NCBI GenBank assembly: GCA_023159155.1
Contig: JAJNNX010000007.1
Coordinates: 1,178,001 to 1,242,000 of the forward strand
Reading direction: 5' to 3'
Length of the DNA stretch: 64,000 nt
Origin: Ustulina deusta
Lineage: Eukaryota; Ascomycota; Sordariomycetes; Xylariales; Xylariaceae
The first letter of the stretch is position 1; every line of letters starts with the position of its first letter. The position numbers and the translations under genes were made by a program. Of the stretch, positions 40,379 through 51,795 are shown in pieces. A model generated the notes under the pieces. It was not told the origin of the DNA and made no database searches. It saw nothing but the letters and a program-made list of their open reading frames with translations.

Positions 40379-41731
40379 TTATTGACACTTTGAGACCAGC
40401 CACGACTTGACAGCCGCGGAGGATTCGCAATCCTCTTTGATTCCAATGATCGGATCCATTAGAGCTTGATCGTGGGTTTCATTGACAAAGACTATACTCA
40501 TGCTAGGTGACGAGGACTATGCGGATGTACCAGGGCATTTGTTAGTTTATCATGGGCAGACACCTGGGGCCGGCACCGATCACTTACCTTTAATTGGGCT
40601 GAAAAGCTCTCAATGTCGTCAAAGAGTACTTCATGTCTTCCTGCCGTTAGGATAAGATCTTTCACCACAGTCTGAACGCCAGCCCACCATTCGGCTGTTG
40701 CCGCCGAGGGCGTGTTGTATAGGTCCTCTTGGGCACTACCCAGCGCGTACGCACTCCATTTCTCGAGCACACGTTTGGAAACAACATCCTTTCGGGAGTT
40801 TCGCTTCGCCGAGTCTGCTAGTACGCGCGGTGTAACCCATGGACTAATGAGCGCAATGCCAGCAAGCGGAGCAGCTAGCGTGAGTGGTTGAATTGCGGGG
40901 TGTGAATGCAACAAGTGGGAGATGACACCAAGACCAAGAAGGGCCCCTGCAGAGTCCCCAACGATTGAGATCTATCATGAACCGATGAGATCAGTTATAT
41001 CGTGATAGAAAGACAGCTCCATACCTTGCTGGGGTCCTTGCTCTTCTCTTCGACCAAGTAGCGTAGAGCGGCTACTGTCTGAGCAAGTTGGGCCGGATAC
41101 TGGGCATCGGGTGCCAAGCTGTAAGCCAGAAGTGCGATGGCATAGTTTTGCTCTTGATGACTCTGCTTTCTGAGGTCCCAACACCATTTCAGCTGGGCAG
41201 CAGCTGGATAGACAAAACCACCTCCTATAGCAGACGTTGAGTCAACTAAACTATGTCTTACTCGAGTGTTCAAGATATAGGAAATGAAAGCCAACAGGGT
41301 AAGAAAAGAAACTAGTCTCACCATGCAGACAGAGGAGGATGTTCGATGCCTCTGGTTTCCCAAGCCACAGTAATTTAGCGGATGTGGTAGAAAAGCTCGT
41401 ACTGTTGGGTTCAAATCCTTGCGCCTTGGCGAAGGCGGTATAGGCCTCAATCGTAGACGGATTGATAGCCCTAAAAATGTTAGGTCAAGTATGCAGGCCG
41501 ACTAAAATGTCCCGACAGGGCAACGAACTGGATCTGTCTGGCAGACGCACGCTCATTCATAGTACGCAATGCCGTGTGAGCGACATGTTTGAAGTAGAGC
41601 TTGTGGCCTGCTTCGCCCCTAAAAGCGGCGGTGAGGAGCGTGAGAGACGCGGTCGACACAGTCCTCAAGATGGTAAAGGCGAGATGAAGCACCTCGGTGA
41701 TGGAAAGTTTGGGCTTGGATTGATAATCCAT
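40379..41731 (-). CDS. Alpha/beta-hydrolase (esterase/lipase, HSL-like fold)
   Basis: The model is complement(join(40379..40516, 40588..40971, 41025..41224, 41332/41322..41470, 41529..41731)) with exon 2 at 41322-41470. It gives 357 residues with every phase consistent. Introns have GTNNGT-type or GTGAG/GTATG donors, CTAAC-like branches and AG acceptors. The start is the first ATG of the 5' exon. Residues 117-121 are HGGGF (oxyanion hole), S191 is the nucleophile in GDSAG, E298 in a GRHEV turn is the probable acid, and H327 in an ETHDQ turn is the histidine. This is an alpha/beta-hydrolase-3 enzyme, acting on esters, lactones or acyl groups. A hydrophobic stretch near residues 16-36 may anchor it to a membrane. 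It lies divergent to the membrane-protein gene and 3.2 kb from the PKS, so it may process the polyketide. The exact substrate is unknown. The first intron's donor (GTTCGT at 41528) could instead be GTCGGG a few bases downstream. Confidence 0.85.
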
Positions 41732-42773
41732 AATGGTAATCGCAAAAGGACCGCGAACTGAGGAAAATCAAGTTAAACTGGGATGAATGCGAAAAACCCC
41801 TGGAGATTGAGCAAGCGGTATCTCAGTCGAGAGAACCATACATTTGAAGGAATTAGAAACCCCTTCACGCGCTCTCTGACTTTGGGGGATGCAGCCCAGG
41901 GAGAGATTGGTCACAGGTCAACCGTCCTGTTGCGAAGGAGGGCAGCCCCCCGATAGGTTGCAGGCTATGCGCCCTTCATAGCAAGGATCATATAACCTCG
42001 CAATGTAACCCAGAGCTGCACGAACAACAAGTACCAATAGGCAGGCTGTTCTATATATATACTAACAAGCAGGCTCTCCTGCCAACAGGCAGGCTGTCAT
42101 ACTTACATACCAACAACCAGGCTCTCCTGCCAATAGGCAGGCTGTTATACATATATACCAACAAGCAGGCTCCCCTGCCACAGGCAGGCTGTCATACTTA
42201 CATACCAACAAGCAGGCTCTCCTGCCAACAGGTAGGCTACCCTGAGTTGTGTAATAGGATGCCGGAGTACCATGGAAGGATTCCACTACCCAACACCCCA
42301 GCAATCCACAGATTGTCTAATTTACTTTCATGATAAGTCAAATGTAGCTCTACATAATATCATCGCGTCATCCTCTTTTCGAGCGATCATATCATCAGTT
42401 GTCTGCCTTTGTGTACTGCGACCCGTTGCAACGTGCTCCAAAATGTGACCTCCTGCATTATTGCTGATACCATTGTTGCAGTCGTTACCCACAGATCACC
42501 CAACGAGATAGTTCCCAGCATCTTGATGTACCGTATTGCCCTGCGCCTCGTTATCACGTTTTGGTCTGGACCTTTTCCAAACCGGAACCCTGGTGAGATT
42601 GAATTTTCATTCAACAACCAACAGTGAAAGCAAATCCCCAATGATGAGACGCAGCATATGTCGAGTCCCAACCCCCCCAGTCTCGGCCATGAACTTGCGC
42701 TCAGATCTTCCCGGTTTTTGCGCAGCTGTAAATTATCCATCAAACTTGGTCTTTGGTTGGAAACCTATGAATC
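41732..42773. promoter_or_regulatory. Divergent intergenic region between hydrolase and membrane-protein genes
   Basis: About 1 kb separates two divergent starts and must hold both promoters. The only clear structure is the 48-bp minisatellite listed separately. No binding site could be assigned. Confidence 0.4.
42034..42239. repeat. 48-bp minisatellite, about 4.3 copies
   Basis: Units start at 42063, 42111, 42159 and 42206, preceded by a partial unit from 42034. The consensus contains CAACAAGCAGGCTCTCCTGC, then a second AGGCAGGCTG block, then an AT-rich CATACTTACATAC tail. GCAGG-CTCT-CCTGC forms a small hairpin in each unit. One unit is 47 bp, so a reverse-strand frame through the array (16-residue period) is broken, and I do not regard the array as coding. 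Confidence 0.85.
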
Positions 42774-43887
42774 ATGGCTTCGACCGAGGTCCAGTCGCTC
42801 GACGATACCAGAGACAGTGATGACCTGCGTGGCTACATCATCGCTTCTATCATTCCATGCATGGTACTTGGATTTATTGCATTAGTATTACGTCTATTAT
42901 CTCGCCGGATCAAATATTCAGCCTTTATGGTTTCCGACTATCTTGCCATTTCTGGATTCCTCTGCTCATGGGTTATTTCCCTTATTATTATCTCTGGTAT
43001 GTGAGTCCCATTAATTCTGCCATCCATAGGCCTCATCGGGTTCATCTCCTAAACGCCATCGCAGAGGCCAGATTGGGCCTTGGCCTGCACATTTCCCGGG
43101 TACCATTTGCGAATATTCGACTGATCCTCCTCACTACGTTTATTGGCGAGCTTTTCTACAGCATCGGCTTTACAGTAATAAAGCTTTCCATTTTGATGCT
43201 TTACCGACAACTTTTCCCTACACGGTTTATACTTGTCAGCACGACGACCTTGGCAGTATTCGTAACTCTGTGGGGAATAGCGCTCCTTCTTGTTTCAATC
43301 TTCGGCTGTGAGCCCATACACGGGTTTTGGGATATCGATATACCGTCAAAATGCGTTGATTCAAAATGGTTCTTCGTCGGAAACGCCATTCCCAACATAC
43401 TAGCCGACCTGTGCTTGCTATTTCTACCCATGCGTGATGTCTGGAAGCTCAAGATGAGTACTCAGTCAAAAATTGGCGTCACTGGACTTTTTACTCTTGG
43501 TAGCTTTGTCATTATCGCGAGCGGTCTGCGAATCAAGTTTACCTTATCAATCAACCCTCAAGACGTGACTTGTGAGTTCTTTCTAGCATCTCGTCAGACC
43601 TCATAACTGTACATGATTAGCTAAATATCGTTGTGGCAGGGGATTACGTCGGGGTTGGACTTTGGACAGCCGTTGAGATCAATGCGGCTGTTATATCTTG
43701 TTGTTTGCCGACAGTACGGCCTGCAGTGTCACTGCTTGTCCCCGAGCCCCTAAAGCGCATCTTCACTAGCTCTCGAACTCATCGCACAGCCAGGTCACAA
43801 GGCTACAGCCTTCGACCTCCACATAATCGACAACATCTGGGAAGCCATGATGATATTCCTGGCTCTCAAACCGGTTTATTCCCCTGA
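42774..43887 (+). CDS. Fungal rhodopsin-domain integral membrane protein
   Basis: The model is join(42774..42996, 43065..43571, 43640..43887), which gives 325 residues. Both 68-nt introns have GTATGT/GTGAGT donors and GCAG/GGCAG acceptors with matching phases. Hydrophobic segments recur along the chain and fit seven membrane helices, the first beginning near residue 20. Family marks are LGLGLH after helix 2, a cysteine and WD/CVD pattern in the extracellular loop (GCEP...FWD...KCVD), and DVTW followed by a W-x-x-x-E and CLPTVRP ending. The DVTW tryptophan is created by the second splice, which supports that intron. Such proteins (PF20684-type) are common beside fungal secondary-metabolite genes and in surface-sensing families; their biochemical role is mostly unknown. 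The protein is short at the C-terminus and ends about 60 residues after the last helix. No CFEM domain is present. Confidence 0.85.
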
Positions 43888-43908
43888 AGTGAATATATTC
43901 AGGGGAAT
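43878..43908. terminator. Perfect hairpin spanning the stop codon of the rhodopsin-domain gene
   Basis: ATTCCCCTGAA (43878-43888) pairs perfectly with TTCAGGGGAAT (43898-43908) around a 9-nt loop. The TGA stop (43885-43887) is inside the left arm. It could influence 3'-end formation or be a footprint of a small insertion. Confidence 0.6.
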
Positions 43909-44958
43909 GAGTCTCCTGAAAACTGCTGTTGAAATACGGCCTGCCCTCTCTAAGCTCTTTCATCTTCGGCAAAGGAGATGTCAAGTCTCTTTCTCCAAGT
44001 TTTCATAGCGGCTGATCCTCTATACATGTAACTATATTCAAGCCGCTATGCAGAGGTTTTCGTCTGGCTTTCGTTATGTTAGTAAATATGTAGGTAGGCA
44101 TGGAATCACACTTCAGCTAGTTGGTATATTCCTAGTGTCGGGAAGTCCAGTCAGAGTGCTTGTCTCTCTGACATCAAGTCAACCAGAGCGAAATTGGTGC
44201 AAATATGTACAATCGAAATAAACTTTACTCGGTACAGGTTCCGCTTTTTTCAATACAATAACACTATCGCTTAAGCATTTCTAGCATCCCAATACGGTGA
44301 CAACATGTAGACGAATCTGACGTGATGCTCCTCATCCATCCATCAAATTGAGGGGTCCCAGTCGCCTTTCACAAGGCCCTTTGTATGGCGGGAGAGTCGC
44401 GACGAAGGTAACGGTCCTTCTCACCGCCCCCTCCTACCTACTGGACACACTCTACTCAACTCATCGAATAATCCGTTTATCACCCCGGCGGAGACAGGAT
44501 GATACGTCTCTCATTTTACGCAGAGTATCTTTTCGTGAGTTTAGGGAAAGGTAAGGTAGCTCCCGATACTACTGTTGGTCGCCCAATCATACGATATGCA
44601 ATGTGCAGGAGTGGATGGTAAATCTGTGCCGCATTAGATAGTAGGGGCCCGACCAGCTGAATGAGCCTTTCTGATCCTTCCGACCGCTTTCTTCATCGTC
44701 TTACGCTGCTTCCCATCACATTAGAGCCTGCATGTGGCAATTTATCTCTAGGGCTAGGAAACTATTTCTCAGATACCCATACCTTTCTGCGCTTACGAGT
44801 GATCTATTGATGTTGTGTGGCACGCTTGCTTCGACTACAAATCTCAACCCTCAGGAATCTAATCATCATCTCAGCTTCCGAATCGACGCCTCAGATTCAC
44901 AAGCAGATAGCTCGTTCAAAACTCCACTTTCCCAACTTTTAGTTGTTGTTAAGATCCA
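43909..44958. promoter_or_regulatory. Intergenic region carrying the PKS promoter
   Basis: About 1 kb without a supportable gene lies upstream of the PKS start, and small open frames here show no domain. Apart from the 44004-44050 hairpin nothing specific can be named. Confidence 0.4.
44004..44050. repeat. 10-bp inverted repeat downstream of the rhodopsin-domain gene
   Basis: CATAGCGGCT (44004-44013) and AGCCGCTATG (44041-44050) are perfect reverse complements separated by 27 nt. It lies in the probable 3' region of the membrane-protein gene. No function can be assigned. Confidence 0.55.
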
Positions 44959-47900
44959 ATGTCATCCCAAGCAGATACTGTTCTCCTGTTCGGAGATTTT
45001 ACTGGGCACATTGGCCAGCTCATGTACGGTGAAACTAGGCTGTTCTCTCATAGCCATATTACTCAGCTCTTTCTGAAGCGCTCCATGGACAAGCTTCACA
45101 GACTTGCTGCTGAATATTCGCTCAAGAATGATCAACAAACTGTTTTCCAACGTTCAGCACTCGAACCAGCACTGCCCCGAAAACCCGGGCTAGGCCATCA
45201 TACGGCACTACAAGCTGCATTGCTCTGCATATCGCAATTCACGACCATCATTGCGTAAGTCGTTCCCAATCATAGCCCGTTCGACTTGGCTTTTATAGCT
45301 ATTGAAGTCAAGTGACTAACGCCACATTTCGTGTGATAACAGGCATTTGGAACTTTTCCCAAACGGCTTAAAAAGATCTGGCAACGGCCGCAAAATTCTA
45401 GTAGGCGTTTGCACCGGCATGCTCACTGCAGCCGGGGTGTCTTGTTGCGATAATATAACCGATGTGATGTCAATCGCGAACGGGATTATCGAATTAGCAT
45501 TCATTACTGGGCTTGAGGTCGAAAAAAGGAGCGAGTATTTGGAGCCAAAAGGCTTATCAGCTACACTAAATCAATACTCATGGGCTGTTCTTCTTCAGAA
45601 TGTCGACGTGTCCAAAGTCTTAGCGGCTCTTGGATCTCAGAAGACCTGTGGCCATGCCCAAGTATATGCTAGTACTGTTGGTAAAACGTCGATCGCCATA
45701 AGCGGACCACCGTCTACCATGGCCACCTTCTTCCAACAGAATCAGTTCCTGCACAGCTCCCAGAAACTCCATTTGCCTATAGCGGCTGCTTTTCATGCGA
45801 GACATCTTCAACCGGTCTCATATGACCAGGTAGGCAGAAACACTAGCCAATCGCTTTTGGGTATGGAGGTGAAACACCCTTATCTAATGTCGACCAACTC
45901 GGGTGGCTTTATCAAGGCTAGAAATCTGGGCGAGCTGCTGCCACACGTTTTCCGCGACGTGCTGCAACGACCGATTGTCCTAGACCATATTGCTCGAGGA
46001 CTCGACGAACAGCTCACAGCTGAGGTCGCATGTTTCTCATTCGGACCTGACAGTGTCGCTAGCCCAATCAAGCCACTACTGGCTTCTCATCTAGCAGGAA
46101 TGTCCAGTGTACCCCGGCAGTATAAACAAGTAGAGCTACCGATCAGCCCAAGCCTTGACGCTCGAGGAGATGACCCCGAGGCGTCACGGGTCGATCCTTG
46201 TGATATCGCTATCATCGGGATGGGTCTACGTCTTCCTGGTAGCGAAACCCTCGAAGAATTTTGGAGTGTGCTGGAAGACGGGCGCGACTTGCACCGACCA
46301 GTCCCACCTGATAGGTTCGACCTTTCAACACACTACGACCCAAGCGGAACCAAGCCCAACACTTCTCGCACGCCATACGGTGTCTTTATCGAACGCCCGG
46401 GATACTTCGACAGGCACGTATTCAAAATGTCGCCACGAGAGGCATTGCAAACAGACCCTCAGCAGCGCCTCTTGCTTCTCGCAACCTATGAGGCTCTGGA
46501 AATTGCGGGATACTCTCCAGACAGGCAGCGCGGTGCCTTTACAGCATGTCGAATTGGGTCGTATATTGGTCAAACCGGTGATGATTGGAGAGAGGTGAAC
46601 TCGAGTCAAGAGGTCGATACATACTTCATCCCAGGAGGTATGCGGGCTTTTGGACCAGGAAAGCTGCACTACCACTTTGGATGGGAAGGGCCGAGCTATT
46701 CGATTGATACAGCCTGCTCATCGAGTGCCTCTGCGATCCAGCTGGCTGTATCTGGCCTTCTGGCGGGGGACTGTGACATGGCAATCGGAGGTGGTGTAAA
46801 TTTCCTCAGTGCGCCTGATGTCTTTGCTGGTCTGAGCCGTGGGGGGTTCCTCTCACCATCGGGCGGATGTAAGACATTCGACGATGCCGCAGATGGTTAT
46901 TGTCGCGCAGATGCTGTTGGCGTAGTGATACTTAAACGTCTGCCGGATGCCATGAGAGACCGAGATGTGGTCCATGCAGTACTACGTGGTGCTCTGACAA
47001 ACCATTCGGCTGAGGCAATCTCGATAACGCATCCTCATGCTGCAACTCAACAACGCTTATTCACTACACTGCTGAGTAAATTGTCCTTAAGTCCAGCAGA
47101 CATCGATTATGTTGAGATGCATGGCACAGGCACTCAAGCCGGCGATGCTATTGAGATGTCGTCCGTCGTCAACACTCTAGCTGGAGGCCGTCGCACGGCA
47201 GCCGACCTGCTCTATGTCGGAAGTGTGAAACCCAACATGGGTCACGGAGAAGGAGGTAGTGGTGTCACGTCGCTCATCAAGGCAGTTTTGATGTTGCGCA
47301 AAAATCTGATTCCTCCCCACGTCGGGATTAAAGGTCGCATCAATAGGAACTTTGCCGACAAGGAGCAATCTCACACACGCTTGGCTTATGTCAACACTCC
47401 CTTCTTGCGAAAAGCTAGTGGTTACGAGCCTCGTCGAATTCTGGTAAATAACTTTGACGCCGCCGGTGGTAACACTAGCCTCATAATCCAGGACCCTCCA
47501 CCCCTGAGGATCCAAGGAATGGATCCTCGCCCATGCCATGTCGTCATTATCAGCGGGAAGACGAAATACTCAGTCCTTGAGAACGCAAAGAGGCTACTTG
47601 GGTATCTCAATGGTCACCTAAACATTGGGCTAGGGGACTTGGGATATACTACGACGGCCCGACGAATTCAGCAGTCTACGTACCGTCGTGCCTTCGTCGA
47701 GACATCCTTGAATGGGCTCTGTCGGAGCCTCGAGCAAACTATTGAGAACAAAGATCCTAAGAATCGCATCGCAGAGTGTAGGGTACTCAAATCACCCTTC
47801 GTTGTTTTCGCCTTCACGGGCCAGGGCTGCCAATACTCGAACATGGCGTCGGGGCTGTATCATACATACCCCTCATTCCGCAACTCCCTGAATAACATGG

Positions 47901-50900
47901 CAGAGATATGCGTTTCACACGGCTTTTCAAGCTTTCTGCCACTCATTACAGAAGCTAGCTTTGATCTATCGCGAGCCTCCCCCGTAGAACTTCAAACTGC
48001 TATTGTAGCGATCGAGCTCGCGATGGTAAACCTCTGGGAGGACATTGGCGTTTCGCCTGATGCTGTCATTGGCCATAGCCTCGGCGAGTTTGCTGCGTTA
48101 TGCACAGCCGGCGTTATCTCTGTTGCTGCTTGCTTATACCTGGTTGGCCATCGTGCGGCACTGTTAGTTAAACGATGCACGGCGGCGACCTTCACCATGC
48201 TCGCTGTACACCAAAATCTGCAGTCCGTCGAAATGTACCTCTCTTCAGTACAGCACCAAGATGATACAATCCATCATCATAACGGAGACCTGGGGTCACA
48301 CGAAGAAGCAGATGGTGTCTGCGAGGTTGCCTGTGTTAATGGTGGGAAATCAACTGTTGTGAGTGGACCTGTGAGGCAGATTGAGCTTTTAAGACTCATG
48401 CTGCACAACGAGGGTGTCAGGACGACCCTGCTGGACGTACCATATGGGTATCATTCGTCCCAAATGGATAATATACTTGACGACTACGAGAGTGTGGCCG
48501 AGACTATCAACTTCCTGGCACCCCGCATGCCTGTCGCATCGACGGCGCTGGGCTCGCTTGTGACAGAACATGGTACCATCAATCCCGGCTACCTGCGTCG
48601 ACAAACGCGCAATCGCGTACGGTTCTCTCAGGCGGTAGACTTACTATCAAGCGAAGACGGCCTCATCAGGAACAGGCGACAAGTCTGGATCGAAGTTGGA
48701 CCGCAGCCCACATGTCTTGGTCTATTACGATCCCATATCAGCCACTCGGGCACGACAGCCAGGGATTATATCCTGCTGCCCTCAATAACGAAAGAAGGAG
48801 ATGACTGCCAGACCTTAGCTACTGCTATGGCCGCGATGTACGAAGCCGGGGTCGACCTTGACTGGAAACGACATCACAAGCCCTTTGAACAAGCACTTCG
48901 ACTCCTAGAACTTCCCACCTACGCCTTTGATTTAGAGAACTACTGGATCCAATATGAAGGAGACTGGTCACAGAGGAAGGGGAGGAGATGTTTAGATACG
49001 CCATTTCGAATGGCGGCTCAAACGCATAGCCTATACCGAGTCGTTAAAGAAGATGTCACCACGGATGACATCTCAATTACCTTTATCAGCGACATGTCTG
49101 ACCCCAGGTTTCTTAATGTGATCCAGGGGCACCGAATGGACTCCCATGCATTATGCCCGAGCTCCCTCTATGCGGAAATGGCGCTCTCGGTAGCACAACA
49201 CACAGAGAGATCTACCAACCCTGCCTCGTTTAACTCAACATTTGCGTCGTGCATGAATGTGAGGGACATGGAAGTTTACCAACCGCTAGTCGCGGAACCA
49301 GGAAGCCAACAGCACATTCTGATCACAGCATCGCGCGGTAAAAGCTCGAATTCGATAAAAGTTCATTTCGAATCGGAGGATGGGTCTCTCAAGAGGGATC
49401 ACGCGAAGTGCGAAGTTGTTTTCGGCGACGGCACTCAATGGCAACTCGAATGGCGTCAAGCCTCGGCACTGGTTCAGGATCGTATCAGCCTGTTGACTTC
49501 ATCGTCGCACACGCACAGGATCCTACGACCAATAGCGTACAAGTTATTCGCTGCAGTTGTCGACTACGGCCAACAATATCAGGGGATGCAAGAAGTACAC
49601 CTTGATAGTAATCTACTTGAGGCGACGGCGAAGGTACGCTTTCCAATTTCAACAGATGACCAGTTTCTATATCATCCGTGCTGGATTGACAGTCTCGCGC
49701 ATATTTCTGGCTTTGTGCTTAACGCCACAGAGACCACGCCCTCAGATGTAGTCTACATCTCACATGGCTGGCAAAGCATGCGGATCGCGGTGGAGAAGCT
49801 GTCGGCCGACAAGACCTACTACACATATGTACGCATGAAGGAAGATATGACAGCTTCGAAGGTGATGATTGGCGACGTGTATATCTTGGAGGACGGCAAT
49901 ATCATTGCCTTGGTTGAAGGACTCAAGTTTCGTAAGATCAAGCGATTCCAACTCAAGCATCTGTTGCCCCTTAGGCAAAGAATAAGGAACCAAAAATACA
50001 CCCCAGCGCTCACAGAAGATGTACCGGGAGAGTCCGGCTACTCGGAGCAATCCACGACGACGAAATTGAGTCCAAGCGACGGCGGAGAAAAAATGAGGAC
50101 GATTGCCGAAGCAAATAAGGCCCAGCCTTCGATAATCGACGCAGTATTTGACATCATCGCTCAGGAAGTGGGTGTCAACGTGTCATCGTTATCCGATCAC
50201 AATATGCTAGCCGACTCTGGTATCGACAGCCTACTTTCCCTAAGTATCGCCGCTAGAGTGAACGACGCAATAGGCTTAGAGATACCATCAAGCCTAATAC
50301 TCGCTTCGGCATCGCTCGGAGAACTTCGGGAAAGCTTAGTCCAACGCTTCCAAATACCAGATTCAAACCCTAACAGAACAACGCTCCCTGCCGCTACGAG
50401 CAATGGAGATCCTCCTAACAGCAGCAAGACCGCCGAGCCCATTGCCAAACCCCATCTTCTCCGTGGGTCTAAGACTCGTTCGAGGGCAGAGCAGACCCTG
50501 TTCCTGTTGCCGGATGGATCCGGCCATGCGAGCAGCTACACGTGGCTCGCATCGGTAGATCTTAAGGGGGCAGCAGGGTTGGACACGATATACGCCCTGG
50601 ACAGTCCCTTCCTTGAGAACGATAACCCAACCGCATGGCACGACGCTACCATTTGTGATATCACGAGTTGTTTCGTGCGGGCCATACGCGCAATACAACC
50701 AAGCGGGCCCTATCATCTCGGTGGTTGGTCGCTGGGTGGTGTCTTTGCATTCGAGGCAGCTGCCCAACTCCGGGACATCGCTAGCCTCTTTCTCGTTGAT
50801 CCGCCTAGAGTCCAAAGTGGGCGACTCGACGACGATGATGACGGTGAGGATAACGCCTGTCAGGTTGGTTATTGGTTCGAGACCGCAGTGCAACTGATCG

Positions 50901-51334
50901 ATATTGCTAATTTTGTCAACCCGCGCCACCATGAGGACAGGGGCGTGGCCACGCCGACATTTAATGTCGATGTCCTACAGACACACTTTAGTGGCTCTAT
51001 GGAGATTCTGAGGAGGTATAGACCGCGCCAGCTTCCTGTATCGGGGATACGCACTACTCTGATTTGGGCGAAGGACGGGGTATTGGAGACTCTGGGTGAA
51101 GAAGCTTCGGCATCGGATCGGTCGCGTATTACTAAGGGAGCAGGCGATTCAAACTCTGCCAGCGACTGGGTTCTTAGCTCCAGACATGACTTTGGGCCTA
51201 ACGGGTGGGATTTGCTACTTCCAAAAATTGAGGTAGAATGTTCGGTGGTTAAGGGGGACCACTTCAGCATCATGAAAGCTCCGGCAGTCTTGGGGATTGG
51301 AAAGTTGTTAAAGAAGTTCTTCAGTTCGTCATAA
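44959..51334 (+). CDS. Non-reducing polyketide synthase, SAT-KS-AT-PT-ACP-TE
   Basis: The model is join(44959..45254, 45343..51334), which gives 2095 residues. The 88-nt intron (GTAAGT...GATAACAG) joins the SAT start to the main exon in frame. SAT has C122 in GVCTG and H250. KS (about 384-810) has C557 in DTACSSS and H692 and H733. The malonyl-CoA AT (from about 920) has S1011 in GHSLGE and H1136. The product-template (PT) domain has H1362 in GHRMDSHALCP and D1548 in a DSLAH motif. A single ACP carries S1728 in GIDSLLSL. The TE has S1895 in GWSLGG and H2072 in GDHFS. All catalytic residues are present, so it should make a folded aromatic polyketide from a SAT-loaded starter and release it by thioesterase or cyclase action. 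The PT motif has Ser where the HxxxGxxxxP pattern has Gly. There is no methyltransferase domain. Single-ACP NR-PKSs with TE include resorcylic-lactone synthases, but the product class cannot be told here. Confidence 0.95.
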
Positions 51335-51634
51335 AGCATACGGGGCTCCCAAAAGCGAGAGGCCAGCACTTCACCGATTTTAATAGCATACGTGGCTAAC
51401 TCCAACAGCGGTCGCGTAAGCATTTTTGATTCTGCAAATAATTGCCCATTGGCAACCGTAGTATTTTCGCTCGAGACTAGGAAACCTATCAAGACCTGTC
51501 CAGAATCCCATGACGCAAATAGTTAAAAGATATATATCTTTGAATAATTAATTAATTGATTAATTCCTACTCCGTTTCAGCCGCTCTTTCATGTGTAGCT
51601 ATGCCCGGTTGGCATAACTAGTTAACCCGGTAAC

Positions 51635-51660
51635 GCAGCCCAGATTAACATCTGGGCTGC
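51635..51660. terminator. Perfect 10-bp hairpin 300 bp after the PKS
   Basis: GCAGCCCAGA (51635-51644) and TCTGGGCTGC (51651-51660) enclose a 6-nt loop. Just before it is a CCGG-TT...AA-CCCGG imperfect palindrome (about 51605-51630). It could mark the PKS 3' end or be a foldback relic. Confidence 0.5.
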
Positions 51661-51795
51661 CCTACTTCGCTATTTTTTAAAAGATTAAAACATAACTAGC
51701 TAGCCATAGTTTATACCTTTTTATTTTTATTTTTTATTTATTTTGAAATAGTAGCCTTATATAAACTATAGTTTTATATTAATATATAAATAACG
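51660..51795. repeat. Small AT-rich RIP-like relic
   Basis: A short island has the same composition as the 1-39 kb block. It contains CATAGTTTATA (about 51705) and its inverse TATAAACTATAG (about 51760), suggesting a degraded foldback or transposon end stranded in the gene region. Confidence 0.4.

Noticed and set aside
42034..42239. CRISPR-like array
   Set aside because: Units are contiguous 48-bp tandem repeats without unique spacers, and the genome is fungal.
42062..42304. Reverse-strand frame with a 16-residue period
   Set aside because: It is the 48-bp minisatellite read in one frame; one unit is 47 bp and breaks the period.
45824..45870. Second intron in the PKS at a GTAGGC
   Set aside because: No branch or acceptor at a fitting distance, and the frame is open through the SAT domain with family-like spacing.
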